A stretch of DNA of 64,000 nt from Paramagnetospirillum caucaseum (GTDB lineage: Bacteria; Pseudomonadota; Alphaproteobacteria; Rhodospirillales; Magnetospirillaceae): the NCBI RefSeq assembly GCF_000342045.1, contig NZ_AONQ01000004.1:1-64000 (forward strand), written 5' to 3'. The notes under the pieces are model-generated. The model saw only the letters and a program-made list of their open reading frames with translations. It was not told the origin of the DNA and did no database searches. The stretch's first letter is position 1. Every line of letters begins with the position of its first letter. Of the stretch, positions 25,912 to 33,788 are shown one piece after another. Position numbers and translations under genes: made by a program.

Positions 25912-26264
25912 CCGCCGTTGCCGTTCTTCTCGTTGAGCAGGGATTTGAGTGGCCCCAGTAGCGGCGGCAGGTCATGGCGGGCCGAATCGAAGACGATGCA
26001 GGGGTCCACCGAATGGTATTCGTGCACCAGGATGTTGCGCATCTCGGTCATGCGGTTCCACGGGATGTTGGGGTGGCGCTCCGCCACCTGGGCGGGAACG
26101 CGCTTGGCCGCCTCGCCGATGATCTCCAGGTTGCGGACCACCGCGTCCACCGTGCGGTCGTCGGCGACGAAGCGGCGCTCGTCCATGCCGTCGATATAGC
26201 GCCGGATGCGCTCGATGGCCTCGATCATGTCCTCGATGCGGACCCGCCAATCCTTGAAGGTCAC
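25908..26264 (-). CDS. hepT: HepT-like ribonuclease toxin of an MntA-HepT pair
   Basis: A 118-residue HEPN-domain protein (DUF86 type). The RX4HXY active site is present: R76-NILV-H81-E-Y83. HepT toxins cleave RNA and are neutralised when MntA adenylylates the active-site Tyr. Start: GTG at 26264, three bases after the mntA stop, with GAGGGAG upstream; no ATG fits. The gene lies directly downstream of the nucleotidyltransferase and overlaps the following SDR gene, so the toxin sits in a larger chromosomal operon. Confidence 0.88.
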   Translation of the reverse strand: MTFKDWRVRIEDMIEAIERIRRYIDGMDERRFVADDRTVDAVVRNLEIIGEAAKRVPAQVAERHPNIPWNRMTEMRNILVHEYHSVDPCIVFDSARHDLPPLLGPLKSLLNEKNGNGG

Positions 26265-26266
26265 GT

Positions 26267-26704
26267 TTACACCACTCCCTCGCCGTAGACCGGCAGACAT
26301 TCGTCCAGGATGCGGCGCTGCAGCCGCGGCTTGATGTTGCCCGAGGTGATGAGGTCCACCGGGCGGCCCAGCAGACCTTCCAGGGCGTGCTTCAGATCCA
26401 CGTAGGCGAACAGCCCGCCGGGCCGGCCGGGGAAGAAGTCCACCATCAGGTCGATGTCGCTGGTGGGCTTGGCCTCGTCCCTGACCACCGAGCCGAACAG
26501 GAACAGCGCCTTGACCCCGAAGCGCTCCATGATGTCGGGCCGCGACTGCAGGCGGCCGATCACCTCGTCGCGGGCGGCCGGGTTGCGGCGGCGCGAGATG
26601 CGTCCGGCATAGGCCTTGACCGCGTCGGCCTTGTCGGCCGGCACGCGCACCACGATTTCCACCACGTTGGGGCGGCCGCGCTCGGGGCGTCTTCGTTCCT
26701 TCAT
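26267..26704 (-). CDS. mntA: MntA-type nucleotidyltransferase antitoxin
   Basis: 145 residues. The minimal nucleotidyltransferase signature GSX10DXD is exact: G71-S72 ... D83-I-D85, in LFLFGSVVRDEAKPTSDIDLMVDF. The C-terminus (ALEGLLGRPVDLITSGNIKPRLQRRILDE) matches the family. It differs from a standard ~100-residue MNT antitoxin by an N-terminal extension of about 45 residues, Arg/Lys-rich then VVEIVVRVPADKADAVKAYAGRI. The extension could bind nucleic acid or HepT. Transcribed with hepT; divergent from yicC. Confidence 0.88.
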   Translation of the reverse strand: MKERRRPERGRPNVVEIVVRVPADKADAVKAYAGRISRRRNPAARDEVIGRLQSRPDIMERFGVKALFLFGSVVRDEAKPTSDIDLMVDFFPGRPGGLFAYVDLKHALEGLLGRPVDLITSGNIKPRLQRRILDECLPVYGEGVV

Positions 26705-26807
26705 GGCAAGAAGGATAGTCCCGCCCCCGTCCGGGGGAAAGCACGGTTGTTGCCCCGCCCCGGCAAGGCTATAAAACCCCCAGACATTTCCGCAGGAGGT
26801 TCCCGCC

Positions 26808-27707
26808 TTGACCGTCGCCAGCATGACCGGCTACGCCCGCGCCGAAGGCCGTGATTCCCAGGGCTCCTGGGTGTGGGAGGGCAAGAGCGTCAACGGCCGC
26901 GGCCTGGAGCTGCGCTGCAAGTCGGCACCGGGCTATGACGGGCTGGAGGTCCACGCCCGCGAAGCGGCGGCCAAGCGGTTGAAGCGCGGCAACGTCCAGC
27001 TGTCGCTCACCGTGCGGACCGAAACCGAGCAGTCCCAGGTCCGGGTCAACGAGGCCATGCTCGAGCAGTTGCTGGGCATCTGCCGCCAGTGGCAGGGCCG
27101 CTATCCCGAGATCACCCCGGCCCGCATGGACGGGCTGCTGGCGCTGAAGGGCGTGCTGGAGCCGGCGGCCGAGGCCGAGACCGGCGATGCCGAATCGCTG
27201 CGCGCCGCGCGGGAGGAGGCTATGCGGGCCTCGCTGGAATCCATGCTCGACCAGCTGGCCGCCATGCGAAGGGTCGAGGGTGCCCGCATCGCCGCCGTGC
27301 TCGCCGCCCAGCTGGACGAGGTCGCCGCCCTGGCCGCCCGGGCGGGCAATTGCGCCGTGCTGCGCCCCGAGGCGGTGCGCGAGCGCCTGCGCGCCCAGGT
27401 GGCCCAGGTGCTGGAGGCCGCTCCGACGCTGCCTGAGGAGCGCATCGCCCAGGAAGTGGCGCTGATCGCCGTCAAGGCCGACGTGCGCGAGGAACTGGAC
27501 CGTCTGGCCGCCCATGTGGCCGCCGCCCGCGACCTGCTGGCCCAGGGCGGGGCCGTCGGCCGCAAGCTGGACTTCCTGGCCCAGGAGTTCAACCGCGAGG
27601 CCAACACGCTGTGCTCCAAGTCGTCGGACGTGGAGCTGACCCGGGTGGGCCTCGACCTCAAGGCCGTCATCGACCAGTTCAAAGAGCAGGTCCAGAACAT
27701 CGAGTAG
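26808..27707 (+). CDS. YicC-family endoribonuclease
   Basis: 299 residues, the normal length of YicC/YloC RNases. The N-terminal MTGYARAEG and VNGRGLELRCKSAPGYDGLE match the family, as does the C-terminal GRKLDFLAQEFNREANTLCSKSSDVELTRVGLDLKAVIDQFKEQVQNIE. A TTG start at 26808 has AGGAGGT seven bases upstream (26794-26800); the ATG at 26823 is 22 bases from it and less likely. Followed five bases later by gmk, the common yicC-gmk pairing. Confidence 0.93.
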   Translation: MTVASMTGYARAEGRDSQGSWVWEGKSVNGRGLELRCKSAPGYDGLEVHAREAAAKRLKRGNVQLSLTVRTETEQSQVRVNEAMLEQLLGICRQWQGRYPEITPARMDGLLALKGVLEPAAEAETGDAESLRAAREEAMRASLESMLDQLAAMRRVEGARIAAVLAAQLDEVAALAARAGNCAVLRPEAVRERLRAQVAQVLEAAPTLPEERIAQEVALIAVKADVREELDRLAAHVAAARDLLAQGGAVGRKLDFLAQEFNREANTLCSKSSDVELTRVGLDLKAVIDQFKEQVQNIE

Positions 27708-27712
27708 GAATT

Positions 27713-28357
27713 ATGAGCGATACCCTTCCCACCGTCAGCCGGCGCGGCCTCATGCTGGTGATGTCGTCGCCTTCCGGGGCGGGCAAGACCACCATCTCGC
27801 GCGCCCTGCTGGAGCGTGATTCCGCCATCGGTATGTCGGTGTCGGCCACCACGCGGCCGCCGCGCCCCGGCGAGGTGGACGGCAAGGATTACCACTTCGT
27901 CACCGTCGAGAAATTCCACGACATGGTGGAGAAACGGGAGTTCCTGGAACACGCCCGCGTCTTCGACAATTTCTACGGCACGCCGAGAGGGCCGGTGGAC
28001 GAGATCCTGCGCTCGGGCCGCGACGTGCTGTTCGATATCGACTGGCAGGGCACCCAGCAGATGGCCCAGAACGCGCGGGCCGATCTGGTCTCGGTGTTCG
28101 TGCTGCCGCCGTCGGTGGAGGAGCTGGAACGCCGCCTCAGGGGGCGCGCCCAGGATTCCGACGAGGTGGTGCGAAAGCGCATGGCCAAGGCCGGCGACGA
28201 GATGAGCCACTGGCCGGAATACGATTACATCGTGGTCAACGTCGATCTCGACAAATCCATCGCCGCCGTCCAGGCCATCCTGGCCGCCGAACGCCTGAAG
28301 CGCGAGCGTCAGGTGGGCCTGCCCGACTTCGTCACCCAGCTGCGCGGCGGAGAGTGA
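27713..28357 (+). CDS. gmk: Guanylate kinase
   Basis: 214 residues. Phosphorylates GMP to GDP. P-loop SPSGAGKTT, then TTRPPRPGEVDGKDYHFV (GMP-binding) and VLFDIDWQGTQQM. Complete and normal in length. Cotranscribed with yicC (five-base gap). With guaA in the same window, two consecutive steps of guanine nucleotide synthesis are present but not in one operon. Confidence 0.97.
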   Translation: MSDTLPTVSRRGLMLVMSSPSGAGKTTISRALLERDSAIGMSVSATTRPPRPGEVDGKDYHFVTVEKFHDMVEKREFLEHARVFDNFYGTPRGPVDEILRSGRDVLFDIDWQGTQQMAQNARADLVSVFVLPPSVEELERRLRGRAQDSDEVVRKRMAKAGDEMSHWPEYDYIVVNVDLDKSIAAVQAILAAERLKRERQVGLPDFVTQLRGGE

Positions 28358-28374
28358 TGTCAGGTGCCGGGAAA

Positions 28375-28391
28375 GCGGGCGTCCCGCCCGC
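28375..28391. terminator. Hairpin between convergent gmk and cytochrome b561
   Basis: GCGGGC (28375-28380) pairs with GCCCGC (28386-28391) around a five-base loop in the 43-bp gap between the two convergent genes. There is no T-tract, so function as a bidirectional terminator is only a suggestion. Confidence 0.35.
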
Positions 28392-28400
28392 AACGGCTTC

Positions 28401-29090
28401 CTAGAAATCCGGCGTCGAGGCGGCGGGCGGCGGGGGAGGCGGCGGCGGCATCCATCCGCCGCGGGCTCCATGGACCGCCACGGCCGCTACCGCCAGGGCC
28501 ACGGCCAGGGCCACCGCGCCGCCGCCCCGCGCCGGTTCGCCCGTCCCCGCCTTCCGGCCGGTCAGCATGGGCCGGACCAGATTCTGCTTCCTGGCGAAGG
28601 CATAGAAGGCGACGGCCGCCAGATGCAGGGCGACCAGGACATAGACCAGCTTGGACAGCAGGTGGTGGATGGCGGTCAGGCCGTTGCTTCGCGCCTTGCC
28701 GGCCAGGTCGTAGAGCGGGCCGGTGAAGGCGATGTCGTCGTTGGCGAACAGCCCGGTGGCGGCCTGCGCGATCAGCACGCCGAGCAGGCAGAACACCGAA
28801 AGGGCGCCCAGCGGGTTGTGCCCGGTTCCCTGCCACTCTCCGCGCAGATACGCCCTGATCCTGGCCGGGGTCGGGAAGAACTGGCCGAAGCGGGCATAGG
28901 TCGATCCCACCAGTCCCCAGGCCAGGCGGAAGGCCAGCAGGCCGACCACCGCCAGGCCGATGCGGCCGTGCAGGGTCATCAGGCCGCCGCCCAGCTGGCC
29001 GCTGACCGACGCGGCGACGATGGCCAGGGCCAGGAACCAGTGGAACAGGCGGGTGGGCAGGTCCCACAGGCGGTAGTCTCGGTGATCCAT
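28401..29090 (-). CDS. Cytochrome b561-type membrane protein
   Basis: 229 residues with four to five membrane helices: an integral di-heme b cytochrome. The start RLWDLPTRLFHWFLALAIVAASVSG has the Arg-Leu-Phe-His-Trp of this family with the first heme-ligand His, TLHGRIGLAVVGLLAFRLAWGLVGS has the second, and LTAIHHLLSKLVYVLVALHLAAV has further ligands. A proline-rich C-terminal tail (8 Pro in a row) follows a last helix. It is directly upstream of the cytochrome c' gene in the annotation order but downstream in transcription (67-bp gap); such b561-cytochrome c' pairs are common and suggest electron transfer to the c'. Confidence 0.88.
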   Translation of the reverse strand: MDHRDYRLWDLPTRLFHWFLALAIVAASVSGQLGGGLMTLHGRIGLAVVGLLAFRLAWGLVGSTYARFGQFFPTPARIRAYLRGEWQGTGHNPLGALSVFCLLGVLIAQAATGLFANDDIAFTGPLYDLAGKARSNGLTAIHHLLSKLVYVLVALHLAAVAFYAFARKQNLVRPMLTGRKAGTGEPARGGGAVALAVALAVAAVAVHGARGGWMPPPPPPPPAASTPDF

Positions 29091-29157
29091 GGCCGGTCTC
29101 GTTCCTCCAAGCGGAACAGGCGCCCGAAGGCGCCTGTGGTGCAAGGGATTCGGGCGT

Positions 29158-29619
29158 TTACTGCTTGATCTTGAACTCGTCGTGACAGCCCTTGCAGGTG
29201 GCGGCCAGCTTGCCGAACTGGTCCTTGGCGGCGGCGGCATCGCCGGCGGCGGCGACCTTGGCCATCTCGTTGGCTTCCTTGTTGAAGGCGGTGGCCACCT
29301 TGCCCAGGGTTTCCTTGTTGGTCCAGAGTTCCGGCTTGGCGCGGGTCTTTTCCCAGCCGGTGCCGGTGTCGGTGCCCGGCAGGTACAGGGCGCCCATGCC
29401 GGAATTGGCGATGGCCTGGATGGCGTTGGCGGCCTTGACCACCTCTTCCTTGTTATAGGCGGCGCCCTCGACGTTCATCTTGATACGGGCCATGTTCCAG
29501 GCCATGAAGCCATAGCCGGACTGGCGCCACTTGATGGCCTCCTCCGGCTTGATCTGGGCGCTGGCGGTGCCGGCAATGGCGACGAGGGCGGCGGCGGCGA
29601 TCAGAAGCTTGAACTTCAT
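29158..29619 (-). CDS. Cytochrome c'
   Basis: 153 residues with a signal peptide (MKFKLLIAAAALVAIAGTASAQ). The four-helix cytochrome c' pattern is present: KWRQSGYGFMAWNMARIK at the N-terminus and a single heme site CKGCHDEFK (C-x2-C-H) close to the C-terminus. Periplasmic; binds NO and CO and helps in NO defence. Cotranscribed with the b561 gene downstream. An 11-bp palindrome (29686-29696) lies upstream. Confidence 0.95.
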   Translation of the reverse strand: MKFKLLIAAAALVAIAGTASAQIKPEEAIKWRQSGYGFMAWNMARIKMNVEGAAYNKEEVVKAANAIQAIANSGMGALYLPGTDTGTGWEKTRAKPELWTNKETLGKVATAFNKEANEMAKVAAAGDAAAAKDQFGKLAATCKGCHDEFKIKQ

Positions 29620-29685
29620 GGCGAGGTCTCCGAAGGGCTTTGGGGAAAGAGAACTTGCAGTCAGGCTAGCTAATATAACCCCTGG

Positions 29686-29696
29686 CGTAAATTACG
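29686..29696. promoter_or_regulatory. Palindrome CGTAAATTACG upstream of cytochrome c'
   Basis: A perfect 11-bp palindrome about 67 bases before the cytochrome c' start. On the gene's strand it is followed by TTATATTAG, a good -10 candidate ~17-20 bases on, so the palindrome would overlap the -35 region, as an operator would. The regulator is unknown. Confidence 0.35.
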
Positions 29697-29721
29697 TATT
29701 GGGTAACAGATTGTTTCATCC

Positions 29722-30693
29722 TCATTGACAGCGGAGGACGATTTTTCCCGTGGCGGCGCGGCCCTTCAGCAGGCCGATGGCCTCCGCCGCCCGGGACAGG
29801 TCCATGACCTTGGAGACATGGGGCGAAAGCTTGCCTACCGCCCACCAGTCCAGGCATTCCTGCATGGATTCGCGGACCAGGGCGGGGGCGATCTTGCGGT
29901 AGGCGCCCCAGTAATAGCCGATCACTGTGACGTTCTTGACCAGCAGGATATTGGCGGGAATCTGCTGCACCGTGCCGCCGGCGAAGCCGATGATCAGAAT
30001 CCTTCCGTCGGCGGCGATGGAGCGCAAGGACGCGTCGAACACCTGTCCGCCGACCGGATCATAGACCACGTCGGCGCCCTTGCCGCCGGTCAGGGCCTTG
30101 ACCCTTTCGCGGATGTCCTCGTCCTTGTAGTCGATGCCGTGGTGGCAGCCGTGCTCCAGCGCCACCTTGACCTTGTCCGGCCCGCCCGCCGTGCCGATGA
30201 CGGTGGCGCCCAGCGCGCGGCCCACCTCGACGGCGGTCAGCCCGACGCCGCCCGCCGCCCCGTGCACCACTAGGGTCTCGCCGGCGCGAAGGTTTGCCTT
30301 GGCCTTGAGGCCCAGATGCGAGGTGCCGTAGGCCACCGGAAAGCCGGCGGCGGTGACGAAATCCAGGGAGTCGGGCAGCACGTAGACGTCGGTCCAGGCG
30401 CATACCGCCTCCTCGGCGAAGGCGCCGCCGGTGACGGTGGCCATCACCCGGTCGCCGGGCTTGGCTGTGGTGACCCCCGCCGCCACTTCGGTGACCACGC
30501 CGGCCAGTTCCATGCCCGGCACGAAGGGCGGCTCCATCTTTTCCTGGTACTTGCCCCCGGTGATCAGCGAGTCGGCGAAGTTCACCCCCGCCGCCTGCAC
30601 GGCGATGCGCACGCCGCCGGGGATCATGGCGGGCGCGGGAAAGTCGGTGACGACCAGGTCCTGGCCGAAAGCGGGGCAGATGACGGCTTTCAT
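29722..30693 (-). CDS. NADPH:quinone oxidoreductase-family protein
   Basis: 323 residues of the zinc-independent MDR superfamily. N-terminal GroES-like domain (MKAVICPAFGQDLVVTDFPAP; GVNFADSLITGGKYQ; PFVPGMELAGVVTEVAAGV) and a Rossmann domain with VVHGAAGGVGLTAVEVGRALGATVIGTAG. No structural zinc Cys cluster. Cytoplasmic; likely reduces quinones or enoyl/alkyl substrates with NADPH. It follows the next upstream gene by 17 bases and is probably cotranscribed. Confidence 0.9.
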   Translation of the reverse strand: MKAVICPAFGQDLVVTDFPAPAMIPGGVRIAVQAAGVNFADSLITGGKYQEKMEPPFVPGMELAGVVTEVAAGVTTAKPGDRVMATVTGGAFAEEAVCAWTDVYVLPDSLDFVTAAGFPVAYGTSHLGLKAKANLRAGETLVVHGAAGGVGLTAVEVGRALGATVIGTAGGPDKVKVALEHGCHHGIDYKDEDIRERVKALTGGKGADVVYDPVGGQVFDASLRSIAADGRILIIGFAGGTVQQIPANILLVKNVTVIGYYWGAYRKIAPALVRESMQECLDWWAVGKLSPHVSKVMDLSRAAEAIGLLKGRAATGKIVLRCQ

Positions 30694-30710
30694 GGGATCT
30701 CTCGAAGATG

Positions 30711-31541
30711 TCAGATGGTGGGGCGGCCGGGAGCGTGTTTCTGTGCGGCCCAAGCCCGCTTCAAGGTGGTGAACAGGACGATCTCGGTGATCTGGTCCCG
30801 CGTCATGCCACCCGACAGTTCTCCCTGGGCGTACTGGACCAGCTCCAGGGGGGCGGCGTTGGAGGCTAGCAGGTTGGTCAGCAGTTCCTTGCGCACCAGC
30901 GGCGGATATTTCAGCACCTCCTTGACCAGCGACACCTTGACCACCAGCGGGATGTTGGGGCTGACGAACAGCCGGTCGACGCACATGGCGTAGATGCCGA
31001 AATCCAGCTTGCCCGCCACGCTACGGGTGAAGTCGAGGAACTCGTCCAGGAAGGAGGGTTCGGAAATCTTCTTGTCGATCAGCAGTTTGATCACGTCGAG
31101 AAAGGCGCGGTAGCGGGTCCGCGCTGGGCCGACATTGCCGCCCAGCTCGGCGGCCAGCTCGCGGATGCGGGCCTCGCGGAAGCCGGCGGCGATCATCGCC
31201 TCGGCCGAGCCGCGCACGCCCTGGTCGAAGGCGGTCTCCTCGATCAGCTGGAACAGCTGCTCGTATTTGGGGCGGTGGCGGGGCGACACCTTGGAGGCGG
31301 CCACCGACAGGGGCAGCATGGCGGCCAGCGCCACCTGGGAATCGCGCGCCACGATGGCGGCCATGGACAGGGCGGCCACGTCGCCCACCGTGCCGTTCAG
31401 CAGGTCGTCGGTGATGACCAGGCGCTCGCCCGGCGCCAGGCTGAGATTGGTGTTGAGCGCCCCGCATTCCATGAAATGCGTCGCCAGATCGGATGGCTTG
31501 GCGGCAAGGGGATCGGCGATGGGGGCGTATGTAGTAGCCAT
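30711..31541 (-). CDS. Protein of unknown function
   Basis: A 276-residue soluble, largely helical protein (ATHFMECGALNTNLSLAPGERLVITDDLLNG; RYRAFLDVIKLLIDKKISEPSFLDEFLDFTRSVAGKLDFGIYAMCVDRLFVSPNIPLVVKVSLVKEVLKYPPLV). Codon use is normal for the genome. I do not recognise a family. The start at 31541 (MATTYAP) or six codons upstream (31559) are both possible. It is followed by the quinone oxidoreductase gene. Confidence 0.65.
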   Translation of the reverse strand: MATTYAPIADPLAAKPSDLATHFMECGALNTNLSLAPGERLVITDDLLNGTVGDVAALSMAAIVARDSQVALAAMLPLSVAASKVSPRHRPKYEQLFQLIEETAFDQGVRGSAEAMIAAGFREARIRELAAELGGNVGPARTRYRAFLDVIKLLIDKKISEPSFLDEFLDFTRSVAGKLDFGIYAMCVDRLFVSPNIPLVVKVSLVKEVLKYPPLVRKELLTNLLASNAAPLELVQYAQGELSGGMTRDQITEIVLFTTLKRAWAAQKHAPGRPTI

Positions 31542-31659
31542 GGTCGCATTCAGCCACAATACCGCCGGACGGGCAAGAGTCTTGGGATTCCTGCGCCTTT
31601 TCCCGGGCGCAGCAAAGTGCTAGGATGGCGAATCTGGTTCGTCTGGAATTGGCAAGAGC

Positions 31660-31902
31660 ATGGTTGAGTCCACTCGCGGTTTCGGCTCGTCGGCATTGAA
31701 CAGCGCGGTTTCGGGAATCCGCGACGTGTTCAGCCGCGACCAGCGCGCCGCCCTCGGCGCCGGCGGCGGCGAGGCGGTGACCGCCATTCAGGGGGCCACG
31801 CCCGCCGGCCCGCGCGGCCGGCGCATGCTGTCGCCCAACACCCCGATGGAAAGCCTGGACCGCAACGCGCCGCGGGGCACCTATCTCGACATTCTGGCCT
31901 GA
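31660..31902 (+). CDS. Small protein of unknown function
   Basis: 80 residues, MVESTRGFGSSALNSAVSGIRDVFSRDQRAALGAGGGEAV..., mostly polar and Gly-rich with a C-terminal SPNTPMESLDRNAPRGTYLDILA. No signal peptide or membrane helix. The strong GC codon pattern and close spacing (six bases) to the Nudix gene argue that it is real. No family assigned. Confidence 0.55.
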   Translation: MVESTRGFGSSALNSAVSGIRDVFSRDQRAALGAGGGEAVTAIQGATPAGPRGRRMLSPNTPMESLDRNAPRGTYLDILA

Positions 31903-31908
31903 GGTCGC

Positions 31909-32415
31909 ATGAAGTCGTCCGGGCCGATTCTTCGTTCCATCCCCGAGGGTGATGACCGCGAGCGGCTGGTCTGCGGCGATTGCGGCTTCGTGCTCTACGA
32001 AAACCCCAAGATCATCGTCGGCGCCGTCTGCACCTGGGGCGACAGGTATCTGATGGTGAAGCGGGCCATCGAGCCCCGGCTGGGCTACTGGACTATGCCC
32101 ATCGGCTATATGGAGCTGGGCGAAACCACCGAGCAGGGAGCGCTGCGCGAGGTGTGGGAGGAAGCCCGCGCCGTGGCCGAGGTGGACGGCCTGCTGGCGG
32201 TGTTCTCCATTCCCCAGATCAGCCAGGTCCACATGATCTACCGCGCCCGCATGGTGACGCCGGAATTCGCCGCCGGGCCGGAAAGCCTGGAGGCCGGACT
32301 GTTCGGCTGGGATGAGATTCCCTGGGATCATCTGGCCTATCCCAACGTCCGCATGGCGCTGGACTACGAGCGTCAGGTCAAGGGCCGCGCCGCCTTCGCT
32401 CCCATCGGGCTATAG
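31909..32415 (+). CDS. Nudix hydrolase with N-terminal zinc ribbon
   Basis: 168 residues. The Nudix box is GYMELGETTEQGALREVWEEARA (final Gly replaced by Ala). A CGDCG motif near residue 22 looks like half of a zinc ribbon, as seen in NudC-like or ADP-ribose type Nudix proteins. The likely role is hydrolysis of a nucleoside diphosphate derivative. Its stop is shared with the convergent TPR gene in the palindrome GGGCTATAGCCC (32407-32418). Confidence 0.88.
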   Translation: MKSSGPILRSIPEGDDRERLVCGDCGFVLYENPKIIVGAVCTWGDRYLMVKRAIEPRLGYWTMPIGYMELGETTEQGALREVWEEARAVAEVDGLLAVFSIPQISQVHMIYRARMVTPEFAAGPESLEAGLFGWDEIPWDHLAYPNVRMALDYERQVKGRAAFAPIGL

Positions 32416-33177
32416 CCCCCGCGCCTCCGCCTCGGCTTCGTCGTGGGAGGCGACGTCCCCGGCCCGCGCGAACATCTTTGCGGCGGCATGCATGGATTTG
32501 CGCGCTTCGTCACGCCGCCCTTCGCCGGCCAGGATGCGGGCCATCAGCCGGGTGCCCTTGGCCTCGCCCAGCAGGTCGCCGGCCTGGCGCAGCAGACCCA
32601 GCGCCTCCTCGCATTCGGCGCGGGCCTTGTCGGCGTGGCCGAGGGCCAGTTGGATGGCGGCCATGGCCTTCAAGGTCCCGGCTTCGCCCAGGGTGTCGGC
32701 CGAGCGCCGGTAGCAGGCCAGCGCCTCGCGGTAGCGGTCCAGCGCCCGGTCCTGGGCGCCGGCGTCGCGCTCCATATGGCCCAGCGCCCGCTGCACGTGG
32801 CCCTGGCCGGACCAGTCGGCGGCGGCCTGGTACAGGTCGAGGGCCGATTGATGGAAGGCGCGGGCGCCCGGCTCGTCGCCCTCGCGCTGGGCGAGGCGGG
32901 CCAGCCGCACCAGGATGCCGCCCTGTTCGCGCTGGTCGCCGCCGCGGGCGTAGAGCTGGCGGGCCTCCACATAGGCCTGGCGCGCCGCGTTGCCGTGGCC
33001 GGTCTCCGCCTCGATGTCGCCCATGCGGCACAGCGCGTCCGCTTCGCCCCGCGCGTCGCCGCTTTCGTGATAGAGCAGGCGGGCTCGCAGGCAGCATTCG
33101 CGGGCTCGCTGTTTTTCGCCGGAAAGCCACAGCGTCTCGGCCTCGTCGAGGACGTGATCGGCTTCGCTTCGGGTCAT
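32410..33177 (-). CDS. Tetratricopeptide-repeat protein
   Basis: 255 residues of about six TPR-like helical pairs (for example GDARGEADALCRMGDIEAETGHGNAARQAYVEARQLYARGG and LGEAGTLKAMAAIQLALGHADKARAECEEALGLLRQAGD). No signal peptide; a cytoplasmic scaffold for protein-protein contacts. The partner is unknown. It overlaps the Nudix gene by six bases at the 3' end. Confidence 0.85.
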   Translation of the reverse strand: MTRSEADHVLDEAETLWLSGEKQRARECCLRARLLYHESGDARGEADALCRMGDIEAETGHGNAARQAYVEARQLYARGGDQREQGGILVRLARLAQREGDEPGARAFHQSALDLYQAAADWSGQGHVQRALGHMERDAGAQDRALDRYREALACYRRSADTLGEAGTLKAMAAIQLALGHADKARAECEEALGLLRQAGDLLGEAKGTRLMARILAGEGRRDEARKSMHAAAKMFARAGDVASHDEAEAEARGL

Positions 33178-33280
33178 GACAGCCCTCCGTGCGGGATTGC
33201 GACGGGACCAGGGTAAACTTCTATCGGGTCGCTACCAAATATTCCTTTTATGTGGAGGCCGGGGGGAATAAAAATCGGAT

Positions 33281-33775
33281 ATGAGGTTGGTCTTGATCCT
33301 TGTCATTGTCGCCCTGCTCCGTCCGTCGGAGGCGCTTGCCGCCGACTGCACCCAGCCGGCGGCGCCCGGCGTGGACTGGCAGCGCTGCTACATGGACGGG
33401 CGCGACTTCACCCGGCACGATCTGACCGGCGCGCGGCTGCGGGAAACCAGCTTTCAGCGCGCCAGGCTGGGTGAGGCGGTTCTGGTCAAGGTCGATGCCT
33501 ATCGGGTACGGTTCATCAGCGCCGTGCTGGCCGGTGCCCGTCTCGACGACGGCCTGTTCGCCGACGCCGATTTCACCAAGGCCAATCTCGGCGGGGCCTC
33601 GCTGGTCGGGGCCGATCTTCGCCGCGCGCGGTTCTTCAACGCCTCGTTGCGGGGCGCGGATCTGAGCGGGGCCAAGACGTTGGGGGCGGAGTTGCTGAAC
33701 GCCGACCTGTCCGGCGCCCGGTGGACGGACGGAAAGACGATTTGCGCCGAGGGTTCCCTCGGCCAGTGCAATTGA
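33281..33775 (+). CDS. Secreted pentapeptide-repeat protein
   Basis: 164 residues with a signal peptide (MRLVLILVIVALLRPSEALAAD). Pentapeptide repeats of the A(D/N)LxX type from about residue 45 to 140 (DLTGARLRETSFQRARLGEAVL; ADFTKANLGGASLVGADLRRARFFNASLRGADLSGA) form a right-handed quadrilateral beta-helix. Cys residues flank the helix (two near the N-terminus, CAEGSLGQC at the C-terminus). Function unknown, probably periplasmic. It precedes the diguanylate cyclase gene by 13 bases and may be cotranscribed. Confidence 0.85.
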   Translation: MRLVLILVIVALLRPSEALAADCTQPAAPGVDWQRCYMDGRDFTRHDLTGARLRETSFQRARLGEAVLVKVDAYRVRFISAVLAGARLDDGLFADADFTKANLGGASLVGADLRRARFFNASLRGADLSGAKTLGAELLNADLSGARWTDGKTICAEGSLGQCN

Positions 33776-33788
33776 GGTTCAGGTAACG

